From positions 124,001 to 188,000 of the forward strand of contig CAXBGS010000003.1 of assembly GCA_963975425.1 (NCBI GenBank): a stretch of 64,000 nucleotides of DNA. The letters run 5' to 3'. A program made the position numbers and the translations under genes. How positions within the stretch are numbered: the first letter of the stretch is position 1; each line of letters begins with the position of its first letter. The DNA comes from CAXBGS01 sp963975425. Its GTDB lineage: Bacteria; Planctomycetota; Planctomycetia; Pirellulales; Pirellulaceae. Under the pieces are notes generated by a model. That model was not told the DNA's origin and searched no databases. It was given only the letters and a program-made list of their open reading frames with translations. Below are positions 35,601-41,700 of this stretch, one piece after another.

Positions 35601-38274
35601 CAACGACCCGCCGCGAGTTGATCCGGCAGCGGATCCGTTGCAGTTTGAACTACTCGAAGACGGCACGATTGACATTCTGGTCTCAGGCGACGGCAACAGC
35701 CGAGGACTGCTTGATGTCTTCTTGCCCGGTCCGTCAAACGAATCGGCAAACATCGATCCGGGAGGAAACCAATCCGTCTTGCTGGGCATGCCAGTGCCGG
35801 CGGCGAGTGCCGAAGGCGGCAGTCTGACGCCGATCACAGAAAACGGCACGATCACGCGTCTGCGGTATGTTCCTCGCGCCGATTTCACGGGAACCGATTC
35901 GTTCATCTATGCAGTGACCGATGACGGCGTGACGGTTGATGTGAATACGGGCGGCGTCGGGCGTCTGGATCCCCGCATTGCATCGAACACGGTGACGCTG
36001 GAAGTCATGCCGGTCAACGACGCGCCGCAGTTCGGCGGTGCCGACGATGTCGTCGTCGACGAAGATTCCGGGGACGTCAGCGTCACGGCTTGGGCGTCAA
36101 ACGTATTAGCCGGTCCGATCACGGCGATCGATGAACTTGGCGGAGCAAACGGCCAGCAAATCGATTTCCTGATCACGCAAATCTCTGGTGACGCGGCATT
36201 GTTCGCACAAGCACCCACCGCATCCATTTCCGGAGATACCGCAAACCTAAACTTCACGCCTGCCGATGACGCCAGCGGCGTGGCAACATTCCAGGTGCAA
36301 CTGCGAGACAGTGGACCGACCGACGGTGGCATCGGGGATGTCAACGTCAGCGACGTGCGAACCTTTACCATCACCGTTAATCCGGTCAACGACGCGCCAA
36401 CCTATACGCCCGGCGGCGAAGTTTCGGTCAACGAAGACAGCGGACCGTACAACGCACTGTGGGCAACGAACGTTTCCCCAGGTCCGGCCGACGAGGCGAC
36501 TCAAAGTGTACGATTCGACGTTTCAACGCCTGCCGAATCCGCCATGCTGTTCCAAACACTGCCAACGATCAATGACGAAGGCGTGCTGCGGTTCACGCCG
36601 GCAGCCAACGCCAACGGAATCGTGGAATTGTCGGTCACAGCGATCGACAGCGAAGGCGGAACGGCCGAGGCCGTGACACTGCGGATTGTGATTGGTGAAG
36701 TCAACGATCCACCTATCGCGATCGCCGACACGTTCAGCAATGTGCTTACGTCCAATCGTCCACTGGTTGGATCGACATTGCTGAACGGACAAACGTATGA
36801 TCCGGACAATGCGGTCAGCGAAGACGGTGTCTTTGTGATTTCAACGGCCGACCTGCTGGCCAACGACATCGACCCAGATTTGGATCCGGACTTGAACGCA
36901 AATCCCGACGAAGTCTTGACGATCGTCATGCCGGCTCTTTCATTCTCGGTCAGTGGCGCACGCGTCACTTACGATGCCGACGCCGGAACGATCACCTACG
37001 ATCCGACCGATTCGATCTCGGCGCAGTCGTTGGCGCCCGGAGAGAACTTACTGGACTCGTTCTCGTATTCACTGCGAGACAGCGACGGTGTCGTCAGCAC
37101 GCCTAGCCTGGTCAGCATCAACGTCGCCGGTGTCAACGATGCTCCTCGGCTGGAACCGGATGCCCCTCAGTTCAACCCTGATGGCCCGACGATTTTCAAT
37201 CCGCTTGACAATGATTCGGACGTCGATGGAACCATCGATCCATTCTCGGTTGTGATCTCGTTCCAGCCTGCCAACGGTTCGATCTCAATCGCGCCGGACG
37301 GCACGATGACATACACGCCGTTTGGTGTGTTCTCGGGCGACGACATTTTCCGCTATACCGTCGCCGATAATTTGGGCGATCGCAGCGAAGAGGCAACGGT
37401 TACGATCTCGGTCAACGCCGCACCGATCGCGCGTGATGACCAGGCCAGCGGGTTCCTGGACGAGTCGTTCGTGATCAACGTCGCTGGTAACGACGAAGAC
37501 CTTGACGGCACGCTTGACCTGACCAGCATCGTGATTGTCGACGCACCGGGCCGCGGCCAAGCCGTACCGCTGAGCGATGGAACGATTCGCTACGTTCCCG
37601 ATCCTGGATTCTTAGGTTTCGATTCGTTCCAGTACACGATTGCCGATAACCAGGGTCGTGCCAGCACACCGGCCGATGTCGATGTCCGCGTTGTCGCCAG
37701 CCGATTGCAAAATCCAGATGAGAATTTGGATGTCAATGATGACGGCGAGATTAGCGCAATCGACCCGCTGTTGGTGATCAATCTGCTGAGCCGATCAGGC
37801 AATGCGGGTGGCATTCCGGTCGAACCGGGTGACCAAGGCCCTAACTACTACGACGTCAACGGTGACCGTCGCATTACCGCAATCGATGCGATCCGTGTGA
37901 TCAATGAATTGAATCGACGAAACGCATTGGGCGGAACGGCCCAGGGTGAATCCTTGCTAGGTGAATCCTTGTTAGGTGAATCAACATTGGGTGTTGATGC
38001 GGGCGTCGATGCATTTACCGCATCGCAGTCGCTCAACTCACTCGGCTCGATCGACGTCAGTGCGTCGCAATCGATATCGACGGACCCGTCACCGGGCGAA
38101 ACGCTGCACACGGATCCGATCGCACGGATGGTCGACGAAACGCTATCGCGATCGGTGTCCAATTCAGCCGGATTGCCAAGTGCAATCGATGTGATCGCTG
38201 AGGACCGTGATGCGGACGGCGATCATGATGAAAAACTGTTGGCGTTAGATGCGGCAATGGCGGACTTGATTTAG
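20689..38274 (+). CDS. Giant multidomain surface protein GP2 (LEPR-XLL ... propeller ... GEVED ... dockerin)
   Basis: Protein of 5861 residues, paralogous to both neighbours. LEPR-XLL variant LEKRELLAA at 26-34 after a basic N-terminus. Ig-like 43-270; metzincin-like domain without zinc ligands 370-540; PPC-like 558-690; beta-helices 731-1100 and 1198-1545 with an Fn3-like linker; PPC-like 1564-1958; a 420-residue region 2004-2424 with repeating DPFTG/D-P-D-x-x-x strands that resembles a beta-propeller; jelly roll 2481-2985 split by about 350 residues; PPC-like 3238-3361; third beta-helix 3385-3650; Ig-like; DG modules 3768-4091; GEVED 4123-4428 with an internal insert; about ten cadherin/Ig-like repeats 4431-5671; dockerin loops at 5681 and 5722 (the second has Arg instead of Gly at loop position 6); GESLL pentapeptide repeats; tail ending LDAAMADLI. 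Nearly cysteine-free: I noticed one, in DLFCPP. Role inferred as adhesin or extracellular scaffold. Confidence 0.85.
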   Translation: MTERTRRHLRRSLDRNRSRNLHHETLEKRELLAAELGVDSNAPRLISVSANAGEQFDLSANNLLNESPRELTLRFDGSQQLDPDTFSAIQFRSSGGDGSFSEGNERVIQPGFLGFADDGGSRIIVARFAETLADDQYVLEIAGYDDTNAGIVGLRNVDGDLFCPPLASETGQPIQQIQFDVEVGPKVVAVVPQPIVGTGNLRTQMRDQIFVYFNDDPLTNPDGGVVASTGAPSDPTVVQPRFYNLFLTENTVETGDDSVVNPESVEYDPALNRAVLTFAGDDLLDLTPAGEAGTFRLRIGTSQPKPVTLAPDATDLTSDVDDTFAGARDLGIAFGSAGDSSVVVSGEIEATSGNTMQWPGIDVPGVRDDRRDAQVIGRADTNDGVNVFYYNFADLYGTDAIGNQLENAITPAQQQRTREILDLYAEHLGVQFIESEDRGLQIVTGDLRALVETAVTGPGVPLLEYRVNDADPTRGVLILDAGENWFDGYGLSPDARPSWFVEALRGVGSLLGIGNTFEQVPGVASGSDPSLYNALLFPNADGSIPANFSIEPDFLSSSDIIPGQALHRPEIKDADLYKFEVTQPGTITVESFAQRLLETSMLDTDIKLWKRDATSGAYELVARNEDFYGEDSFIAVDVAPESSGATATYVVGITATGNDDYNPNIAGSGGGGRSQGIYDLRIRYEGTQVGSITDTNGSLLDGDSDGIEGGDFNFWFRVANTKDAAAAGEPRTLFVNRTDGADLTSRGSLDAPYGTINFAFDQARPGDIVRLLPDAGLDGLIATTADNLAYEIGRGGSGNQILGDGETFEVPRGVTVMIDAGAILKLRNAKISVGSESIDEDRSLAALQVLGTPVIIDQNGAMIDGTVQLTSYNEERRDGVLLGQDTNTLPTTPIAGDWAGVEFRNDFDYSEGRPVWETEGIFLDYVSHADLRYGGGAVSLLAPSVTPLEMRESRPTLIYNQISESREAALSADPNSFLETNFHAPIFQQASLDRFGTTFTSDYDRVGPQIRGNVLQDNSINGLFVRVVTPAVGEREPMSVSGRLDDRDIVHVLSEVLVLQGEVGGPLALEDRPDVLSTTVNSGATPTGTLTDGSIVDYRLTFVTEAGYESLASLPTRSVTVGSGGAVTLANLPAAPELYAGRKLYRLTASGDYEFVAQLDRATTAFTDDGTTRGGLLAESALATGTDERLLARFDARLSIDPGIVIKNDSSRIEATFGADFYAEGVDGSPIVFTSRLDDRYGAGGTFDTNNDGAAGTPDQGDWSGLVFRQGSTASIDHAVISFGGGESATSGGFDHFNAVEILQANVRIANSTIANNADGIDGTSSIRDGIGFNGPTAIFVRGAQPTIVGNVIVENDGAGISINPDALNYLSVSDAGRSTGLVDLFVTDSDNQGPLLAANEFDNNVINGLLVRNESLTTESVWDDTDIVHVVERQVYAWNHHQRGGLRLKSDPNQSLVVKLQDGGSLVAARVRTDVVDSIGGTIQVIGQPGFPVILTSIHDDTVGAGFTPGGLPQLDTDNADIAPSTDWYGITIHPGANDRNVAFIPESERAIATASGENAIPDMAQMLGSLAQNETSSDENRRLGFNVRGTLSQNGDIDVYSFTANGGTEVYFDIDDTDFGLDTIIEVVDVNGQILALSDSSTRESVMPSELVNNIGAQRVLPLRKSGEKTVENPNPLDPGMRVILTGNSATVNQYYVRVRSSNLGPGDAVSQLTDPSFVAAGKSKGQYQLSIRLRETDEVAGSTVRLADIRYAFNAIDVSAAPNNSPLASEHAEELSESGLDQNDTGTAFDGTEGSATFSNGSADPLGSISQSERGALRVSGVLGNQVATTDPLFGVLAEQDIDVYRVNLFANSQEPDVIGENRFVSTVFDIDYADQLGRANTSISVYTATGRLILHSRDSNIADDQGRPTQANDSTNLAGGSAGTLDAYIGPVELQEGTYYVVVSSAQMIPESLNQLFLESPAESTVRILPIDSVRRIGEESFEEVSLGVNSAFDFGEVNLLNTAADKPTITPLFDETSLVPYKLEDVRLFLTIDGGLTGNNQSTVITVDPFTGQLERTLGEFAQPVGDLAMRRDGELYAYSTGPVAGQQPANGNIGNFLNVSSTDGSAAGGGDDGLTFRRSNAAGTQTENDDAAQLIINGIAFVPSSNNSAIPSNNPNIPNGERALIIGDRDTFGRGEVPDALRRNILYSVVANSGAATNQGSTNGNLDRNFPNAPYNDGLGAASNKQELGIVDVGQFPDSVLPVGETDPTYAGSITGIAMDPQQTDNLVFAVTESGYIYSFDPDDTRSVDVDLDPLNLYNRVIETTNHGQITPHPDDFASVFNGGRVSFSSLTLGPRITERVGTTGLGPHSRVLFGVTENGWIYTMQVNPDTMRIEPAYSLQDGNYALPMVDQFGFPLSVSPNGAAFSIREENLWHQTSDRGGGNFGEAHGLFVSHNQSRIRTAPGSSLYFGVEVTANAANNTIEGGGPANGILNPGGAHGSVVSRPMNLEDYSSGDKPTLYFSYFLATEGDDYDPPSNNGIANQQVDAFRVFAAGDDGQWRLLTTNDSYRRFSNVPTADEYDYFGLTGTPVQETFENTSDWRQARVDLSPLAGHKNVQIRFDFSTAGGMHSQFVTTGYLTEIQSVEGTDLTDGSSFTLQDSQDFSTTTFEFVRGAAFNVPNPLTVVDGQQILLSDAQGATTTITLTTGATTGPGIVQFARTDSATDLAANIVAELQTVAPQLQAVATGPAIRVAEANSFALNPARFGAYAATIPANVASLDGQTLEFTNADGLATQVTLTQTPATPVVMTEIPILATDDATTLAERIADTLSLLDPLLLGSSNADQLIVAGVASFDTPALAITSFNQGTTASQHLPNGNVPIFYQEGMTSVEVRDAIRNGLANGIGFISTASGVSRATADNYPEYGVNRIRTYNKQLFLNDSAVGFSTFLPGDEFGAATSSSVSNGQTNTRPADNNNVEGVYIDDILIGFAERGETVYNAPVNRNFDVLPETRTFTFEDTQVPEYPNEILVGGYTLEIRTAAEYGVPEDYDPIRLGLDEQFGFGRSFDTNDRLSGGVTLISPSAADVNDGDLFVLGNGSQRLTFEFDDNGSVAPGHVAIAMTPVGVGAAFNTDTDDDAVLAASIRDAINSPQASNVLGILAAGRDGRDAGAQTSNRVELFGDLIEVNPTSGRFVKVDLVAEETFYGRESARTLPEVDHDDQSLVDSIYFDTFAQATVTDFVNGATDTLVAVGKIGDNVGTDDANVLIPRLPEQDIDIVKIFLNAGDVIDVDIDTVGWAMANAFETPRITIFDQGFNFVADSFGGVAAFDGETADGAAIDDFAAATSGYYYVAVSSLPTGFDQEIFGEYQLTIRPGTVVSNGEVIDRDILMVDYHSDQGDTNRFRDQGQIIIESNFIRDFGNTGIRATFDTGATSVDDDANFTSTPLDRRPGAAAMLRNDNTDRLLPGTVISNNVVIASGNQTGIVFSGEVAGGGDSPAPVPFGRIVNNTVVGSGVGTAINVSANASPTILNNVVSGFNTGLNIAGNSRTSVQGGNAYHQNATNANVPIANSSFVIADTTALFQDPDRGIYIPANGSQVIDSSFASLNDRSNFVNTVKQPVGISSSPIIAPSFDAYGNPRFDDPNVATPGGVGSNVFIDRGGIDRADFVRPVASLVNPVDFILGFGSPVDGGDTDPSESFVRIRESNVEFFEIQLTDPSGTGPDDDTITDESVLLTENGQALVSGVDYVFGYSGNSRTIRLTPLSGLWRPDAVYEITLNNQNRVAVTLPSGNQINDGDQVIIRDLGGSQGVFEFDSGYSVSVPQTTTLTITGVNTDFVDGETFTITAPNANTVTLEVERAGGVTVGNVAVDLSSAGTIGQVRDAFLAALAAPAPFITPAISVADHLQLAPASVGTDSIQLGTMAGHVVTAPVTGMTVSGQPGGITDGQTFTYTSGAESVTFEFTTDGVLNDDTNTAIPFAITNTPDEIAAAIVAAVTPTNLGLIGAQVLVGGVALLGGDASDQIDVSSSALALTGSAGVSAGATAVNFLPTAQFTPVSAAATLQSAILLSSLNVQTFAPGGGTLFISQAQSVTGSIGGGAVGSLGTVVPAITDLAGNPIRETRENNETRFTIIMPEVVFDFGDAGESGLTYRTLLSQDGARHTLGDSRLPRLGQYVDAEDTGQPGPADSDDAPVQYTLTESGGVFSVPAAAANTQQVTTLSNPGTGGQTISIEVEGFVTTFELVESTSNPTVGNIPVALVASDSPAEITSKLVTAIRGNVAEVGSALLIEIDEAAPETFTITAIDDEDGISVGTFTSNGIDYQVFTVPGSGATVGADDVLGFLNPADPAGTNVAVTVAGAGLLDAWVDFDRSGTFDADEQLLRNTPVVDGLNILTVVTPSDAIGIEDRVDTWARFRISAGGNTLPTGVAVGGEVEDYQISVVKETSPIPVADTYSVGEDDTLIIDDTSPNPLLSNDIGVNNTLLPTRLLVTEQPEFGTLTITNEFTGEFTYVPFDGITGPTSGFDGTDTFTYRLLTQGNDSDTDPAQLLFATVTINIIGENDPPVFDAIETIDLLEDSSPASVANVITNAMPGPASAPDELELQTVSFSIDMARSSVPAGLMTAAPDISTTADDGTITFFPADDAVGTATYVIVATDDDPTDPRSTDATITVNVRPVNDPPEFNPTLTNIGETANPDDAYSVGREEVNGEIVAAPITYTLREDNTQPGNTSDPYFIALSTDTSAPGYQRIGLLDVFVVGPANETDATPGGSQTLFLADYPTTTNLGGTLTPVMENGVLIGLDYVPPQDFNNAIGGNDSFTYTVGDQSPSGGETFDPDTGTFIDDGLTATNRVEFNLNPVNDRPEFQATTNRIEVREDSSTLNFPGYAVNINAGPPLTAFDEVDFNSGQNVIFSVTSLGFNEDQSELFFTEYPTVSPDGQLQFRPAPNVFGEFDFEIVATDDGPGNATRGDLISSLPVTLTIDVQPVNDPPRVDPAADPLQFELLEDGTIDILVSGDGNSRGLLDVFLPGPSNESANIDPGGNQSVLLGMPVPAASAEGGSLTPITENGTITRLRYVPRADFTGTDSFIYAVTDDGVTVDVNTGGVGRLDPRIASNTVTLEVMPVNDAPQFGGADDVVVDEDSGDVSVTAWASNVLAGPITAIDELGGANGQQIDFLITQISGDAALFAQAPTASISGDTANLNFTPADDASGVATFQVQLRDSGPTDGGIGDVNVSDVRTFTITVNPVNDAPTYTPGGEVSVNEDSGPYNALWATNVSPGPADEATQSVRFDVSTPAESAMLFQTLPTINDEGVLRFTPAANANGIVELSVTAIDSEGGTAEAVTLRIVIGEVNDPPIAIADTFSNVLTSNRPLVGSTLLNGQTYDPDNAVSEDGVFVISTADLLANDIDPDLDPDLNANPDEVLTIVMPALSFSVSGARVTYDADAGTITYDPTDSISAQSLAPGENLLDSFSYSLRDSDGVVSTPSLVSINVAGVNDAPRLEPDAPQFNPDGPTIFNPLDNDSDVDGTIDPFSVVISFQPANGSISIAPDGTMTYTPFGVFSGDDIFRYTVADNLGDRSEEATVTISVNAAPIARDDQASGFLDESFVINVAGNDEDLDGTLDLTSIVIVDAPGRGQAVPLSDGTIRYVPDPGFLGFDSFQYTIADNQGRASTPADVDVRVVASRLQNPDENLDVNDDGEISAIDPLLVINLLSRSGNAGGIPVEPGDQGPNYYDVNGDRRITAIDAIRVINELNRRNALGGTAQGESLLGESLLGESTLGVDAGVDAFTASQSLNSLGSIDVSASQSISTDPSPGETLHTDPIARMVDETLSRSVSNSAGLPSAIDVIAEDRDADGDHDEKLLALDAAMADLI
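21850..22320 (+). other. Metzincin-like domain without zinc ligands (GP2)
   Basis: Residues about 388-544 of GP2. RGVGSLLGIGN (505-515) occupies the zinc-helix position: H-E-H-H become R-G-S-N, while Gly at positions 4 and 8 is kept. The preceding VLILDAGENWFDGYG matches the DMVIDTGDNFY segment of the intact M10 domain in the third giant protein. Confidence 0.55.
31990..32955 (+). repeat. DG-module array in GP2
   Basis: Roughly three diverged DG modules between the Ig-like domain and GEVED, in the same place as the longer array of GP1. Signatures NDGDQV, VDGETF and TDGQTF are each followed by FEF- or LEV-type strands. Confidence 0.65.
37945..37989 (+). repeat. 15-bp minisatellite, three copies (GESLL linker)
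   Basis: Three head-to-tail 15-bp units (37945, 37960, 37975) encode GESLL-GESLL-GESTL in the linker between dockerin and C-terminal tail of GP2. The first two units differ at one base and the third at several, so the expansion is recent. The length keeps the frame. Confidence 0.8.
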
Positions 38275-38460
38275 GAAGGCAATAGCAGCGAACACGGGGG
38301 GCAAGAACGAAACGTGCGGTGCTCATGCACGGACGGGACAAATCGATTGGCTCGCATGGCGACTTGAATGTCGGGTGGCGCGACGATGGCGACGACAAAA
38401 TCGCCGCCAATCGTTTAGAAAATCCGATTGCCTGAACGGATGAAAACGGTATCTCTCAGA

Positions 38461-38491
38461 CGACATTTCGATGAGGAACATCGGAATGTCG
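38461..38491. terminator. 12-bp hairpin between giant genes 2 and 3
   Basis: Arms at 38461-38472 and 38480-38491 pair over 12 bp with one T-G wobble, and the 7-nt loop reads GAGGAAC. It begins 187 nt after the gene 2 stop and ends 281 nt before the gene 3 start. No T-tract follows, so an intrinsic terminator is not clear. A structured leader or processing site is equally possible. Confidence 0.45.
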
Positions 38492-38759
38492 TTACCTGCT
38501 GCGCTGATGCAGAAAACCGCATTGGCTTCTTCTTGCGCGTACCCAGAAAAATTGTGGGGTGAACGCGTTTTCTCGCTGAAACTTTTGCCAATAAAGTTCC
38601 CCTCAAAATCGGCACGATTGCTACATTTCGCACCGCTGTTTGCCTAAATTAGTACTCAACTGTGCGTGTCTATGCGCGCAGTAAAGGTGCGTGTAACGGC
38701 CGGGAAGCCGTCGCTGCGCGTATCGGCATTTGATCTCATTCATTCCATTCCTACTGAGA

Positions 38760-38767
38760 CCAGGTCA
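38760..38767 (+). promoter_or_regulatory. CCAGGTCA element at the start of giant gene 3
   Basis: Same octamer as before giant gene 2, here 5 nt from the ATG at 38773. Probably part of the ribosome-binding region. The shared octamer, in otherwise different leaders, suggests common translational control of genes 2 and 3. Confidence 0.4.
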
Positions 38768-38772
38768 ATTTC

Positions 38773-41700
38773 ATGACCCCTAGCCGCAATCGCCGCCAAC
38801 GACTGGCACGTAAGCAAGCCACACAGCAAAAGAAGCAGCGTCATCTTCATCACGAAACACTTGAACGCCGCGAGCTTCTTGCCGCTGAGATCCAGAGCTT
38901 CGACGCGGAGCTGTTTAACGAACCTCACGCGCACCCCGTCTTTGCGCCAGGCACGAAACCGGAAGTGGTCGATTTTTGGGAAGACCAACACGGCCCACTT
39001 GAGGAAGATCTCAATAGCCTGACCAGCCCGATCAACTTGGGTGGTACACGCTGGACCAATCCGACCGGAGGTCCCAGCGCCAATCAAGGCGATGGAGCCG
39101 TGGTGACATGGAGCATCGTTCCCGACGGCACCCCGGTTGCCGGATCGGCAACGGGACCTAGCGACTTGGTTGCGTTCATGGACGGTATCTATGGCGGTGG
39201 CGGTGCCACGATTGCTGATCGCCCTTGGTTTCCGCTGTTCGAAGATATCTATGACAACTGGAGCACGTTGACGGGCTTGGAATTTGTCTATGAACCGAGC
39301 GATGACGGCGCAGCGCAAGGCGGTACCAACCGCGGCGTGACGGGCGTTCGCGGTGATGTGCGAGTGGCAGGCGCATTTATCGACGGCAACTCTAACGTGC
39401 TCGCCTATAACTTCTTTCCCAACGCGGGCGGCAACGCCGGTGCCGACGGCGACATGGTCATCGACACGGGAGACAACTTTTACTTGAACAATGCGGATGG
39501 TCCGACCGGCGAAAACCGCGGACTGATCAATGTGCTAGGGCACGAGGCAGGTCACGGCATCGGACTCGGCCATGTGATTCCGACCGACGGCACCAAATTG
39601 ATGGAACCGTTCATCAACCTGGGTTTCCTAGGCCCGCAGCACGACGACATTCTTGCGGCGCAAACTTTGTATGGAGACCGGTTCAGCGACAACGACACCC
39701 AAGGCACGGCGGTTCACATCGGCTCGCTAGACATTGCCAATATCCAGTTAGAAAACGTTTCGATCGACGACAACAACGATGTCGACTGGTATTCGTTCGA
39801 TGCGTCCGGCGGATCGTTGCTGCGGGTCGACCTTAGCCCCGACGGCTTCGCTTATCAGAACGGTCCGCAAGGCGGAAACCCAAGCGCCTTTGACAGTTCG
39901 ATTCTCAGCGATTTGCGTTTCGATGTCTTCGGTCCCGACGGAGCCCTGGTTGCCCGTGAAGATCGCACCGGTGTTGGCGAGAGTGAGCAACTTCCCGACG
40001 TTCAGCTAACCCAAACCGGTACGTATACGATCGGTGTCTATGGCGATTCGTCGTTACCGCCGGCCAACGGCACCAATACGCAGACTCAACTTTACAATCT
40101 TGATATCGCAAGCTTGCCAGGCGATTTGAAGATTGCCTTCCCTCGCACGAACTCGGCGCCCGATCCCACTCGTCCCAGTTTGATCGGTGTCGGACCGCAC
40201 GACGGGCTGCTGTTGGAACTGGATATCGATGACCAGCCGACGGCACTGACGCAGTCGCCCAACGAGTTGACACTCAGTTTTGATGGCCGATTCCGCTTGG
40301 ACGCAAACTCGCTCAGTGACATTGAGAACCTTTACGTTCAGTACACCGAGCACCGCACCACGAATGCATTCGGATTCGAAGTCGGTGATTTCCCCACACC
40401 GAATTTGTCAGATCCGCAATCCGATCCAAGCTTATTGAACATTGGGCATCGTGAGTTCAATGACAGTTTCAACCAAGTCACACTACGATTCGCCGAATCG
40501 CTACGCGATGGATTTTATCGAGTCGTGATTACCGACGGCGTGGTGGGCGACGACAACACAACGTCGGTCGTCGAGTCTCGACCGTTCTTGCCTTCGGTCG
40601 CTGATGCGACAGAACAGGAAGTTCACTTTCAATTGGAACTGGGCGCCAGCGTTGTTTCGGTCGTCCCCCAACCTCTGGATGTGAACCAGGACAAGGACGC
40701 CGGTACGGTTGAAATCCTCGAAAACCGCAACGCCATTGACGTTTACTTTGACGACGCGGATTTATTCGACAACGGCAGTACAATTCACACGTTGAATTAT
40801 TACCAGTTGATCGATACCAAGGGCACCGTTGAATACGACGACGATGTCAATCTCGGTTCACCGATCAGCGTCGTCACACCCGCGCAGCGGGGCGAGGGCA
40901 CCGAAGGTGCCGAACTGCTGCCGTCGCAGCGTTGGGTACGCCTTGTCTTTGGCAGCGAACTGGATGTTCTGGCAGGCGCAAGCACCACCGAGACACTGAG
41001 ATTGCGGATCGGTGACTCGATCGACCCGACCACCGTAATCCTAAAGACCGACGACACTGGCAACGAGGACCTGGGTGTCATCGGTGACCGCTTTAGTCTG
41101 AAGGTCGAAGGCCAATCGATTTCTGGTGAATACCTGGACGTCGACTACCCGGGCAGCGGCGACGCTGCGGGACACCGTGACATTGCCATCGAAGACCACC
41201 TGCTATTCGGTGCTGATGCAAGCCCCGGTATTTCGACGGTCTATTACAGTTTTTCCAAGGGCGTGCCGTACGGAGCATCCTCGACCAGTGTCATTCCGAA
41301 TCTGAACAACCAGATGACCGAGGACATGGAACAGAGGTTCCGTGAAGTGTTCGGAATTTTGGGTGCAACGTTTGGCATCGATTTCGTTGAGACGCCTGAC
41401 AACCGATTACCAACAGCCGATCCATCGAGCCCCTTCGCGACAAGTCTGCGAGTGGTCGTTGGCGACATGTTCCCGACTGCAATCGCGCCGGGCGATGCGG
41501 CCGCGACCAACGCCATTGGCGATGGCAACCTTGCAAATTACCTTCACATCCATCCGGTCACGGGCGAAGACGTGAATCTGTTGGTGTTTGACGGGAACGA
41601 GAATTTCTACGAAGGCTTTGGGGATTCACCGGACCCGAATCGACCATCCATCTTCAATGCCGCGCTCGGTGAGATCATGCGCGTGCTTGGACTGAATGAT

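Larger units (their letters stand above)
38275..38772 (+). other. Intergenic region between giant genes 2 and 3
   Basis: 498 nt with no credible gene; the minus-strand frame at 38415-38633 has no motif and lies over the strong hairpin. It holds that hairpin (38461-38491), a weak 5-bp hairpin at 38696-38711 and the CCAGGTCA element before gene 3. I could not pick out a convincing promoter. Confidence 0.55.

Noticed and set aside
38415..38633. 72-codon minus-strand open frame between giant genes 2 and 3
   Set aside because: No recognisable domain and it runs across the 12-bp hairpin; not supportable as a gene.
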